Notes under the pieces: model-generated | Seen by the model: the letters and a program-made list of their open reading frames with translations, nothing else | Told to the model about the DNA's origin: nothing | Database searches by the model: none | Source: Aequorivita sp. | GTDB lineage: Bacteria > Bacteroidota > Bacteroidia > Flavobacteriales > Flavobacteriaceae | Length of the DNA: 64,000 bases | Assembly (NCBI GenBank): GCA_024637015.1 | Contig: JAGXGE010000009.1 | Coordinates: 1 to 64,000, forward strand | Direction: 5' to 3' | Made by a program: the position numbers and the translations under genes | Shown here: one piece after another, positions 49,582 to 58,111 of the stretch | How positions within the stretch are numbered: position 1 is the first letter of the stretch | Layout of the letters: every line of letters begins with the position of its first letter

Positions 49582-50373
49582 TTATAAATCTTCAGCATTT
49601 GCAATCATCTCTGCAACGTCCAAAACTTGAACATCATCTTCGGCGTGTTTAGCCTTAACGCCATCGGTCATCATAGTATTGCAGAACGGACAGGCTGCAG
49701 CAATAATTTTTGGTGCAGTCTCTAAAGCTTCTTCGGTACGTTCCACGTTAATATCTTTATTTCCAGCTTCGGGTTCTTTAAACATTTGTGCACCACCAGC
49801 GCCACAACAAAGACCTCTTGATTTACAACGTTTCATTTCTACCAATTCCACTTCCAGTTTTTTAAGTAGTTCACGTGGAGCTTCATATTCACCATTTGCT
49901 CTTCCCAAATAACAAGGGTCGTGAAAAGTAATTCGCTTTCCTTTAAATTTTCCGCCTTCCACTTTCAATCGTCCTTCTTCCATCAAGGATTTTAGAAATT
50001 GGGTATGGTGCATTATTTCATAATTACCACCAAGACTAGGGTATTCGTTTTTTATTGTGTTGAAGCAATGCGGACACGCGGTAACTATTTTCTTTATTTC
50101 ATAACCGTTCAGCACTTCAATATTTGTCATTGCCTGCATTTGGAAAAGAAACTCGTTCCCAGCCCTTTTTGCAGGATCGCCGGTACAGCTTTCCTCAGTT
50201 CCCAGAACGGCGAAATCTATATTTGCTTTGTTGAGTAATCTCACAAAGGCTTTTGTTATTTTTTTTGCACGGTCGTCAAAACTCCCTGCGCAACCTACCC
50301 AAAATAATACCTCGGGTTTCTTGCCTTGGGCCATATATTCGGCCATTGTTGGGACTTTTATTTGTTCAGTCAT
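49582..50373 (-). CDS. Cys-rich (CCG) Fe-S protein, HdrB/GlpC-like
   Basis: 263 residues from ATG MTEQIKVPTM (track start is TTG three codons earlier). Two CCG-type motifs: CPHCFNTIKNEYP with HHTQFLKSL, and CKSRGLCCGAGGAQMF, plus LFWVGCAGSFDDRAKK and CPFCNTMM. These bind iron-sulfur clusters in heterodisulfide reductase subunit B and glycerol-3-P dehydrogenase C. The membrane partner is most likely the HdrC-like protein at 50959-52290. Electron source and acceptor not known. Confidence 0.88.
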   Translation of the reverse strand: MTEQIKVPTMAEYMAQGKKPEVLFWVGCAGSFDDRAKKITKAFVRLLNKANIDFAVLGTEESCTGDPAKRAGNEFLFQMQAMTNIEVLNGYEIKKIVTACPHCFNTIKNEYPSLGGNYEIMHHTQFLKSLMEEGRLKVEGGKFKGKRITFHDPCYLGRANGEYEAPRELLKKLEVELVEMKRCKSRGLCCGAGGAQMFKEPEAGNKDINVERTEEALETAPKIIAAACPFCNTMMTDGVKAKHAEDDVQVLDVAEMIANAEDL

Positions 50374-50439
50374 ATTAATCAAATTTGTATGAAAGGGATA
50401 TAAAATAATTCTAACTTCTATTCAAGAACATCCCCCTTG

Positions 50440-50456
50440 CCCCCCTTTGAAGGGGG
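50440..50456. repeat. Palindrome of C/G runs (REP-like)
   Basis: CCCCCCTTTGAAGGGGG, preceded by TCCCCCTTG, in the 112-base gap between two genes of the operon. A common type of dispersed repeat in this phylum; could also weaken read-through. Confidence 0.5.
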
Positions 50457-50485
50457 AATCGATTCGTTTTTATTTTAAGTCCGAT

Positions 50486-50920
50486 TTAATCTTTAAACAC
50501 TTCAATAGTCACTTCTTTTTCTACCAAATCGGTAAATTTTCCTTTGTAACGGGTTGCTTTTACCAAATGGTTATCCACCCAATGATAGTTGCCACCCCGT
50601 GGTTTTCCCATCAACATACTGTGGTATTTAAAACCGTGTTTTTTAAGCCAAGTTTCGGTTACTTCACGATGGGCTTCTGTACGAGAGGTGAAAAAACAAA
50701 TTATGTGACCTTCATCATACCATTTATTCAATGTTTTCAACGCATCAGGAAATGGTTCGCAAGTTCCCATTCTTTCAGGCTCTTCGTTAGGAATATCATC
50801 GGTAATGGTTCCGTCAATGTCAATCAAGTAGTTTTTTGTTCCTTCGGGAAGAATCGGGCTCACGTGTTCCCCCTTTTCTACTTTCTTGTGCAGTATTTTA
50901 TTTACTTCCTCTTTCTTCAT
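50486..50920 (-). CDS. HAD-like phosphatase, small
   Basis: 144 residues. HAD motif I LIDIDGTITDD, motif II ICFFTSRTEAH, and WVDNHLVKA as late acidic site. No cap domain to speak of. Acts on some small phosphate substrate in the cytoplasm. Lies between the two Hdr-like genes, same strand, perhaps by operon chance. Confidence 0.82.
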   Translation of the reverse strand: MKKEEVNKILHKKVEKGEHVSPILPEGTKNYLIDIDGTITDDIPNEEPERMGTCEPFPDALKTLNKWYDEGHIICFFTSRTEAHREVTETWLKKHGFKYHSMLMGKPRGGNYHWVDNHLVKATRYKGKFTDLVEKEVTIEVFKD

Positions 50921-50958
50921 TATATTTCGTTTTTAATTCAAAAAAAATGAATTAATTA

Positions 50959-52290
50959 CTAATTCTCATCTTTCCAGTTTAAACGATCCATTTGGTTATA
51001 TGGCCAAGGGGCGCCATTGTTTTCGATATTTGTCATTGAAACGTTTAACTCAGTTGGGGCGGCAGACTGTTCCATAACCAAATACTGGCGCATATCCATA
51101 ATAATGCTCAATGGATCTATGCTTACGGGGCAAGCTTCTACACATGCGTTACAAGTGGTACAAGCCCAAAGTTCCTCCCTGGTAATGTAATCGTCCAACA
51201 ACTGTTTTCCATCTGGTTTAAACTCTCCATTTTTATTGATGTTCTCCCCTATTTCTTCCAAACGGTCGCGGGTGTCCATCATTATTTTTCGGGGCGAAAG
51301 TTTTTTTCCTGTAATGTTTGCGGGACATTCACTAGTGCATCGGCCGCATTCTGTACAAGTATATGCGTTTAATAATTGTATTCTACTTAAATCCATTACA
51401 TCGCTTGCGCCGAATTTTGCAGGGGCTTCTGTTGCTCCCTCAGCTGGCGCAGCAAATGGATCTACATTTGGATCCATCATCATTTTCACTTCGTTGGTAA
51501 CGGAATCAAGGTTTTTAAATTTTCCTTTAGGAACCACTTTTCCGAAGTAAACATTTGGGAAGGCCAATATAATATGAAGGTGTTTTGAAAAGTACAGATA
51601 ATTCAAAAACACAAGTATTCCCAAAATATGCAGCCACCAAGCGCCTCGCTCTATGATGATTAGTGTTCCTTCGGAAAGTCCGTTAAAAAGTGGTGCAATA
51701 AACTGGCTTATAGGAAACCATCCTGCCTCAACGTAATGTGCAGCACCTAATGATTGAAGTGATAGATCGGCAGCGTTCATAGTTAGAAACAATGCCATCA
51801 GTACCATTTCAAAATAAAGGATATAGTTCCCGTCGTTTTTTGGCCAGCCTTTCATTTCGTTTGCCCAAAACCGTTTCAGTTTTTGAACGTTTCTTCGGGT
51901 CCAAAAAAGAATAACACCAACTAAAACGAGGAAAGCCAGTATTTCAAAAGAAGCAATCAAAAAGTTGTATAAACCAGTAGGAAGAATTGAAAAAAGAACT
52001 CTGTGTGTGCCAAAAATACCGTCAATAATTATTTCGAGTACTTCAATATTGATAATGACAAAACCAACGTAAACAAAGATGTGAAGCAACCCAGGAATTG
52101 GGCGAACAACCATTTTTGATTGCCCGAGCGCAATGCGAACTACATTGCTCCATCTTTGGGCTGTATTATCTGAAGCGTCCACCTCGTGTCCCAATTTTAT
52201 GTTTCGGATTATTTTACGAATGTTGATTGTAAAATAACCGATACCCGCTGCAAGGGCGATGGTAAAAAGTATATTTGGAATGTAATGCAT
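50959..52290 (-). CDS. Membrane Fe-S protein, HdrC/DsrK-like with cytochrome-b-like helices
   Basis: 443 residues. N-terminal half has about five or six transmembrane helices resembling a nitrate reductase gamma (NarI)-type b-haem module, with His in helices (GLLHIFVYVG, WWLHILGILV). C-terminal half has two [4Fe-4S] sites CTECGRCTSECP and CTTCNACVEACP. Together with the CCG protein it may form a quinone-linked electron transfer complex. Starts 3 bp after the MCE gene stop. Confidence 0.88.
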   Translation of the reverse strand: MHYIPNILFTIALAAGIGYFTINIRKIIRNIKLGHEVDASDNTAQRWSNVVRIALGQSKMVVRPIPGLLHIFVYVGFVIINIEVLEIIIDGIFGTHRVLFSILPTGLYNFLIASFEILAFLVLVGVILFWTRRNVQKLKRFWANEMKGWPKNDGNYILYFEMVLMALFLTMNAADLSLQSLGAAHYVEAGWFPISQFIAPLFNGLSEGTLIIIERGAWWLHILGILVFLNYLYFSKHLHIILAFPNVYFGKVVPKGKFKNLDSVTNEVKMMMDPNVDPFAAPAEGATEAPAKFGASDVMDLSRIQLLNAYTCTECGRCTSECPANITGKKLSPRKIMMDTRDRLEEIGENINKNGEFKPDGKQLLDDYITREELWACTTCNACVEACPVSIDPLSIIMDMRQYLVMEQSAAPTELNVSMTNIENNGAPWPYNQMDRLNWKDEN

Positions 52291-52293
52291 GGT

Positions 52294-53244
52294 TTATTCT
52301 TCTGGGTTGGCTGGCGGTTCGTATTCTTTGCTCTTTTTCCCGAAAACCGAAATATGCACATAACGTTTCGGGTTCAGTTTTATGTCTTGAAGAAGTTCTT
52401 CCAGCTGTCTTGAAGCGCCTTCTAAATTTTCGTACAGTTTGTCGTCTTTTAAAAGTTTTCCAATGGAACCTTCACCATTATCTACACCTGCTACAATTTT
52501 ATCCATTTTATCCACCACGTTTTGCAGATCTCTTGCCAATTTACCAGTTTCCAATTGCGACAAGGAATCTGTCAGTTGGGAAAGATTGCTTGCGGTTTTG
52601 TCAAGATTGGTAAATGTATTGTCTAGTTTTCCAGTATTATTGGAAAGAATTTGATTTAGGTTTTCAGAAACTCCGGAAAATGAATTCAGGGTATTGTTTA
52701 GATTTTCAATTGCTTCTTTTAAGTTTTGACGCGTTTTCTCGTCAACAATCGCATTCACATTTAACAATAATGTATCCACCGTTGCCAAGGTATTATTCAC
52801 TTTTTTCTCTAATGGTCCCAGCGCCTTTGAAACAGCGGTTAACATACCGTCTTCTATATCGCCACTAAGTGTGTCGCCACTTTTAGCGATATTGTTTATG
52901 TCATATTCAGGGAAAATTCCCAAGTTTTTTCCGCCAATAAGACCAGAGCTATATATTCTAACAACGCTATTTTTCGAAAAATCGAAATCTTTTTCTACTG
53001 TAAATTTAACAATCAAACCACCTTTGGAATTGGCAAAGGAAATATCCTGAACCTTACCTACGGTAAGGCCATTAATAGTAACAGGTGCTGCTTGAGCCAA
53101 ACCTTCTACGTTGTCATATTTTACATAAAATTCACGGTTTTTGTCTAGAAGGTTGGTGCCTTTCAAAAAACTGTATCCAAAAATCAATAATAATATGGCC
53201 CCAATGGCAAGAATTCCGGTTTTAACTTCTTTCGATAGTCTCAA
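52294..53244 (-). CDS. MCE/MlaD-family lipid transport protein
   Basis: 316 residues with TTG as start (MRLSKEVKTG). One N-terminal membrane anchor (~10-28, ILAIGAILLLIFGYSFLKG), MCE domain ~38-115 (YVKYDNVEGLAQAAPVTINGLTVGKV), then a long coiled region (NTLATVDTLLLNVNAIV... LEKLLQDI-like). Probably anchors in the inner membrane and shuttles phospholipid to the outer one. First of the Hdr-like block and downstream of the amidase. Confidence 0.9.
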   Translation of the reverse strand: MRLSKEVKTGILAIGAILLLIFGYSFLKGTNLLDKNREFYVKYDNVEGLAQAAPVTINGLTVGKVQDISFANSKGGLIVKFTVEKDFDFSKNSVVRIYSSGLIGGKNLGIFPEYDINNIAKSGDTLSGDIEDGMLTAVSKALGPLEKKVNNTLATVDTLLLNVNAIVDEKTRQNLKEAIENLNNTLNSFSGVSENLNQILSNNTGKLDNTFTNLDKTASNLSQLTDSLSQLETGKLARDLQNVVDKMDKIVAGVDNGEGSIGKLLKDDKLYENLEGASRQLEELLQDIKLNPKRYVHISVFGKKSKEYEPPANPEE

Positions 53245-53298
53245 GATTGTAATTTTAGGTTTTCAACAAATTTAAGTGATAAATATAAAGAAAGCCTA

Positions 53299-54420
53299 TT
53301 AATTGGCTTTGGATTTTAACACTTCTGATACATTAACTTTTTTTCCTTTTTTAAATGCCACAATGTATGCAGAGGGATATCCTTTTTGCTGCGCAAAGGT
53401 TTTCATAACCTGAATTTTGTTATAGTCAGAGGTTTCACCATAGTAATATTTATAAAGACCATCTTCCTTCTCGCGAGCTATATCTTTCATTCCCTTAAAA
53501 TTATTGGGTTTAGGATCTAGTTTTCTATTGGTAGCTGCCAATTGTACTTTAAAAATTACGCCCTCATAAACATCTTCTTTTGTGCTTTCGATGGTTTTCT
53601 CAACTTGTATTTGCTCTATCTCTGGATCTTTTATTTTTTCAGTGGAAACTGAAAGACTGCTTATATACGTTTTGATGGCATTGCCTATCTCACGGGCCAT
53701 ATCAGTCTGGCCTTTTGTAGAATTTAAATATGCCCCTTCATTTTTATTGGTAAGAAAGCCTGTTTCAATCAAAACACTGGGCATATAAGTATTATGCAAA
53801 ACCCAAAAACCGGCTTGTTTGACGCTTCTGTCATTTTGCTTTAAATTGTTGACGATATTGTTTTGCACCAAACTTGCCAAAAGGATGCTTTGGTCCAAAT
53901 ATTCTTCTTGCATCAATACCATTCCTATCAATGATTCTGGAGCGTTAGGGTCGAAACCGCCATATTTTTCCTTGTAATTATCTTCCAGATAGATTACTTC
54001 GTTTTCCTTTTTGGCAACCTCAAAGTTGGCTTGGCTTTTATGAAGCCCAAGTACAAAGGTTTCAGTTCCATACGCTTGGCTTTTGTGGGCGTTGCAGTGC
54101 ACGGAAACAAAAAGATCTGCATCTGCTCTATTGGCAATCCCAGCACGTTCGCGCAGCTCAATAAAAACGTTGGTTTTGCGGGTATAAATTACTTTTACGT
54201 TGGGAAGCTTTTCCAGTTCTGCTCCCACTTTCAAAACAATATTCAGCGCTATTTCAGATTCTTTATAGCCATTACCTACGTTTCCCGTGTCGTGACCTCC
54301 ATGGCCCGCATCCAGAACAACAACAAATGTTTTTATGGGGTTTTTAGCCGCAGAAACAGTAAAATTGATTATTGAAAAAATTATTATTAATACGAAAGAT
54401 GAGAGTATTTTCGTTTGCAT
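53299..54420 (-). CDS. N-acetylmuramoyl-L-alanine amidase (Amidase_3)
   Basis: 373 residues. Signal peptide ~1-25. Catalytic Zn domain: VVVLDAGHGGHDTGNVG, SLHCNAH-like motif VSVHCNAHKSQAYG, and VLIETGFLTNKNEG. The C-terminal part (~270-373) looks like a SPOR-type peptidoglycan-binding domain (VIFKVQLAATNRKL, KTFAQQKGYPSAYIVAF). Cleaves septal peptidoglycan. Divergent from lptD. Confidence 0.93.
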   Translation of the reverse strand: MQTKILSSFVLIIIFSIINFTVSAAKNPIKTFVVVLDAGHGGHDTGNVGNGYKESEIALNIVLKVGAELEKLPNVKVIYTRKTNVFIELRERAGIANRADADLFVSVHCNAHKSQAYGTETFVLGLHKSQANFEVAKKENEVIYLEDNYKEKYGGFDPNAPESLIGMVLMQEEYLDQSILLASLVQNNIVNNLKQNDRSVKQAGFWVLHNTYMPSVLIETGFLTNKNEGAYLNSTKGQTDMAREIGNAIKTYISSLSVSTEKIKDPEIEQIQVEKTIESTKEDVYEGVIFKVQLAATNRKLDPKPNNFKGMKDIAREKEDGLYKYYYGETSDYNKIQVMKTFAQQKGYPSAYIVAFKKGKKVNVSEVLKSKAN

Positions 54421-54666
54421 ATACCTGATAACGATTGTTAATATTTATTATTATTTTAAAAAATGACGGTTTGAATCACGACTGCTTTGCTACACGATTC
54501 ACGACAGATTTTATTTTATATGAAAATCTAGACCAAAAAATTAAAGATTGTACAGTATTTTTAATTTTTCGTTTTTCCCTTTAGTCGTGGTTTGTGGTTC
54601 AATTTCAGCCACATTTTCTTTTTGCCAAAAAATTCATTTAAAAAAACGTACCCGAAAAAATATGTT

Positions 54667-54674
54667 TATTTTTG
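54667..54674 (+). promoter_or_regulatory. -7 box of lptD promoter
   Basis: TATTTTTG fits TAnnTTTG. It overlaps the track's first TTG codon (54672), which suggests that translation starts further on. Confidence 0.4.
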
Positions 54675-54722
54675 ACCGTTTCAAATACTGAGCCAAAACT
54701 ACAAAATAATAGCATCGTAGCA

Positions 54723-57437
54723 TTGCAGACCAACAGGCATTACTTAACAATCTTCTTAACATTCCTGCTTCTTTGCAGCGTTGTTATGCATGCGCAGGAT
54801 ATTCCTCCGAAGAGCGAAGCGAATATTCCAAAAACCACTAAAGACGATACACTTTCGGTAAACCTAAGACCTGTTATTGATGAAATCAACGAGCAGGATC
54901 AAGACACTGTAAAGACGGATTCCATAAAACCTCCCAAGGAAACCTTGACCGATGTTGTGGAATATTACGGCGAAGATTACGTATTTCTAAATAGAAAGGA
55001 AAACAAAGTATATATGTACAACAAAGCCTTCATAATTTATGGAGACATGCGCATAGATGCTGGCTTAATCATTCTTGACTACAATAAAAACGAAGTTTAT
55101 GCCAAAGGAATTGATAGCGCTGGCGTTTACAGTCAACGGCCTATTTTTGTACAGGCAAACAATAAAGTAGAACCTGATTCCATTCGGTATAATTTTAATA
55201 GTGAAAAAGCACTTGTCTATAACAGTCGAACGGAGCAAAACGGTTTCAAGGTGATTGCCGAAGTGACCAAAAAAGTTAACGATTCCGTAGTCTATCTTAG
55301 GAATGTGAAGTTTACCACTTCAAAAAATATTGACGATCCCGAATATTATTTCTATACACGAAAGGCAAAGTTTGTTCCAAAGAAAAAAATTGTAACAGGC
55401 CTTACCAATATGTACATTGCAGATGTGCCAACGCCAATTGGGCTTCCTTTTGCCTACTTCCCCCTAACAGAAGATCGTACTTCGGGGTTTATTATTCCAT
55501 CTTTTGGGGAAAATAACAACCGTGGTTTCTTCTTACAAAACGGTGGGTATTATTTTGCAATTAATGATTATCTGGATTTTAGTTTGCTGGGCGATTATTA
55601 TACCAACGGAAGCTATGCATTACGAGGAGAAACCACTTATGCCATTCGGTATAAATTTAAAGGAAATTTAAGTGCCCGTTTTGAAAGTCTCGTTAATAGT
55701 GAGCGCGGTTTCCCTGACTTTAGCGAAAGTAGTATTTACAACATTCGTTGGACACACTCACAGGATACTAAAAGTAGCCCAAGCTCTCGTTTTTCGGCTT
55801 CGGTGAATATTGGGAGTAGTAAATATTTTACACAATCCATCAACCAAACAAACAATGCGAGCGCGCTTGTAAACACTCTGAGTTCCTCCATTTCCTATTC
55901 AAAAACATTTGAAGGTGAACCACAGGTAAATTTATCGGTGGCAGCTACACATTCACAAAACACGCAAACACAGCAAATATCCATGTCTTTGCCAAATTTG
56001 AACACCAGTGTTTCAAGGATTTATCCTTTCGCACCAAAAGACGGTACCAAAAAGGGCATTATTCAGAATATAAACTTTCAGTATGATCTTACTGCTGAAA
56101 ACCGAATCCTGACCACCGATTCGCTTTTCTTTAAACCAGAGATGTTCAATACTGCACAGATTGGCGCACAACACAATATTCCTATTACGACCAACTTCAA
56201 GGTTCTTAAATATTTAAGTGCTTCTGCAGGAACCAATTATCGGGAAACCTGGGTGCTAAAAAGTACACGCAAACGCTATGACGAAACCGTAAACAATGGT
56301 TTGGGGGGCATTGTGCAGGATACTCTTTCAGGCTTTGAGAGCTACCGAACCTATAATTTTTCGACCAGTTTGGGAACCACACTATACGGTATTTTCAACT
56401 TTGGAACAGCTAGTAAAATACAGGCCATCCGTCACGTGGTTCGCCCTTCTATTAGTTACAACATCAATCCAGCTTTTGACAGGTATTACGATGAATTTCA
56501 GATTCCTTTAACAGCGAATGAGGCAGCTGGAGAAACAGTTCAATACTCACGTTTTGAAAATACACTCTACGGTCCGCCGAGTAAAATATATTCAAGCAAT
56601 ATAGGTATGTCTCTCAGCAACACTTTTGAAGCAAAAGTTCGAGATCGTGATACTACCGCTTTGGAACCAAAAAAAGTTACTTTGCTGAACAACCTGAATT
56701 TCTCAACGGCATATAATCTTGCAGGCGATTCTTTGCAATGGAGTCCGCTGCAATTCACTGGGAGCATTCCTATTGTACCAAAATTAGACTTCAACTTTAG
56801 TGGAACATTAGACCCTTATGCCCTTGATAGCAATAATAAAAAGATTGATGTTTTCAATATAGACAATGGAGGAAGCCTTTTTAGACTTACCAATGCCAAT
56901 GTTAGTATAAACTATTCCTTCTCCAGTAAAGATTTTGAGACCAAAACCAAGGATACGGATCGAATAGATAACGAAACCTTCCGCAATGGTGGACGGCCCG
57001 ACGACCTTTTTGGCGAAGCCTCAAACATTTATGACGGGCAAATCTATAAGAATGATGAAAACGAAGATGAAGATAAAACCAATATTGAATGGTACAATTA
57101 CAGCATTCCGTGGGACGTGCGTTTTGCTTACACCATAACCTACGGCAACAACCAGCGGCAAAACGAAATTTCCAGCCAATCGTTTATGATGAGTACCAAT
57201 ATGGAACTCGCACCACGATGGACCGTAGGCGTTTCCTCAGGTTATGATTTTAAGAACAAAGGCGTTACACTTACGCAATTCCGTTTCCAGCGCGATTTGG
57301 AAAGTTGGCAGATGAGTTTTAACTGGACCCCTATTGGCAGCATAAACACAGCTTGGTTTTTCTTTGTAGGAATAAAATCTTCGATGCTTAGTGATATTAA
57401 GTATGACAAGCGCAGGGAGAGTGACAAGCGATTGTAG
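54723..57437 (+). CDS. lptD: LPS-assembly outer membrane protein LptD
   Basis: The track ORF starts at a TTG at 54672. The TTG at 54723 gives a cleaner signal peptide (LQTNRHYLTIFLTFLLLCSVVMHAQ) and lies after the -7 box, so it is preferred; 904 residues. The OstA/LptA-like jellyroll comes first (KAFIIYGDMRIDAGLIILDY), then the LptD barrel domain (PIGLPFAYFPLTEDRTSGFIIPSFGEN). It inserts LPS into the outer leaflet. The heptamer tandem repeat lies just after its stop. Confidence 0.93.
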   Translation: MQTNRHYLTIFLTFLLLCSVVMHAQDIPPKSEANIPKTTKDDTLSVNLRPVIDEINEQDQDTVKTDSIKPPKETLTDVVEYYGEDYVFLNRKENKVYMYNKAFIIYGDMRIDAGLIILDYNKNEVYAKGIDSAGVYSQRPIFVQANNKVEPDSIRYNFNSEKALVYNSRTEQNGFKVIAEVTKKVNDSVVYLRNVKFTTSKNIDDPEYYFYTRKAKFVPKKKIVTGLTNMYIADVPTPIGLPFAYFPLTEDRTSGFIIPSFGENNNRGFFLQNGGYYFAINDYLDFSLLGDYYTNGSYALRGETTYAIRYKFKGNLSARFESLVNSERGFPDFSESSIYNIRWTHSQDTKSSPSSRFSASVNIGSSKYFTQSINQTNNASALVNTLSSSISYSKTFEGEPQVNLSVAATHSQNTQTQQISMSLPNLNTSVSRIYPFAPKDGTKKGIIQNINFQYDLTAENRILTTDSLFFKPEMFNTAQIGAQHNIPITTNFKVLKYLSASAGTNYRETWVLKSTRKRYDETVNNGLGGIVQDTLSGFESYRTYNFSTSLGTTLYGIFNFGTASKIQAIRHVVRPSISYNINPAFDRYYDEFQIPLTANEAAGETVQYSRFENTLYGPPSKIYSSNIGMSLSNTFEAKVRDRDTTALEPKKVTLLNNLNFSTAYNLAGDSLQWSPLQFTGSIPIVPKLDFNFSGTLDPYALDSNNKKIDVFNIDNGGSLFRLTNANVSINYSFSSKDFETKTKDTDRIDNETFRNGGRPDDLFGEASNIYDGQIYKNDENEDEDKTNIEWYNYSIPWDVRFAYTITYGNNQRQNEISSQSFMMSTNMELAPRWTVGVSSGYDFKNKGVTLTQFRFQRDLESWQMSFNWTPIGSINTAWFFFVGIKSSMLSDIKYDKRRESDKRL

Positions 57438-57521
57438 TTGATGGAAGATGGTTGATGGTTGATGGTTGATGGTTGATGGTTGATGGTTGATGGTTGATGG
57501 TTGATGGTTGATGGTTGATGG
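57438..57521. repeat. Tandem heptanucleotide repeat (TTGATGG)n
   Basis: Ten perfect TTGATGG units (57452-57521) preceded by one further copy and one variant (AAGATGG). Lies between lptD stop and ridA start. Slippage-prone; no ORF depends on it on this strand. Confidence 0.97.
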
Positions 57522-57562
57522 AAAAATAAATTATATTCACATACTCACAAATTCACCTTTCA

Positions 57563-57943
57563 ATGAAAACAATAATAACCACCCCCAACGCTCCTGCTCC
57601 AATTGGCCCATACAACCAAGCTGTTCTTAAAGGCAATATGCTCTACACTTCCGGGCAAATAGCGATTGACCCCAAAACGGGAAAATTGTTTACGGATGAT
57701 ATTAAAATCGAAACCAAATTGGTTATGGAAAATCTAAAAGCCATTCTTACCGAAGCCGGAATGACGTTTGAAAATGTGCTGAAAACAAGCATCTTCATTA
57801 GCGATATGCAAAATTTTGCATCCATAAATGAAGTGTATGCTACGTACTTTAACGAAGCCACTGCCCCAGCTCGCGAGACTGTGGAAGTTGCAAACCTGCC
57901 CAAGTTTGTAAATGTGGAAATTTCGGTGATTGCTTCATTATAA
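57563..57943 (+). CDS. ridA: RidA-family enamine/imine deaminase
   Basis: 126 residues, usual size. Family signature: APAPIGPYNQAVLKGNMLYTSGQIAIDP at the start, VLKTSIFISDMQNFASINEVY in the middle, and APARETVEVANLPKFVNVEISVIAS at the end, including the conserved Arg of the active site. Hydrolyses reactive 2-aminoacrylate-type enamines from PLP enzymes. Single gene with its own terminator. Confidence 0.95.
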   Translation: MKTIITTPNAPAPIGPYNQAVLKGNMLYTSGQIAIDPKTGKLFTDDIKIETKLVMENLKAILTEAGMTFENVLKTSIFISDMQNFASINEVYATYFNEATAPARETVEVANLPKFVNVEISVIASL

Positions 57944-57961
57944 GCGAGTTTAATAAAATAG

Positions 57962-57998
57962 AAAAAATCCTCAAATTTAAACTTGGGGATTTTTTTAT
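57962..57998 (+). terminator. Terminator after ridA
   Basis: AAAAAATCCTCAA / TTGGGGATTTTTTT stem with one G-U pair and a T run. Confidence 0.8.
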
Positions 57999-58111
57999 TA
58001 AAAATCTCTAATGTAACCTGATATATTTTAAAAAAATAAAACCTTTTGTAACAAAGGCTACAAAACAAATCATTTTTAACAATTAATTTTGATTGAATTT
58101 TAAACTTAAAG

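Noticed and set aside
57438-57521. CRISPR array
   Set aside because: Heptamer units without spacers; simple tandem repeat, no cas genes.
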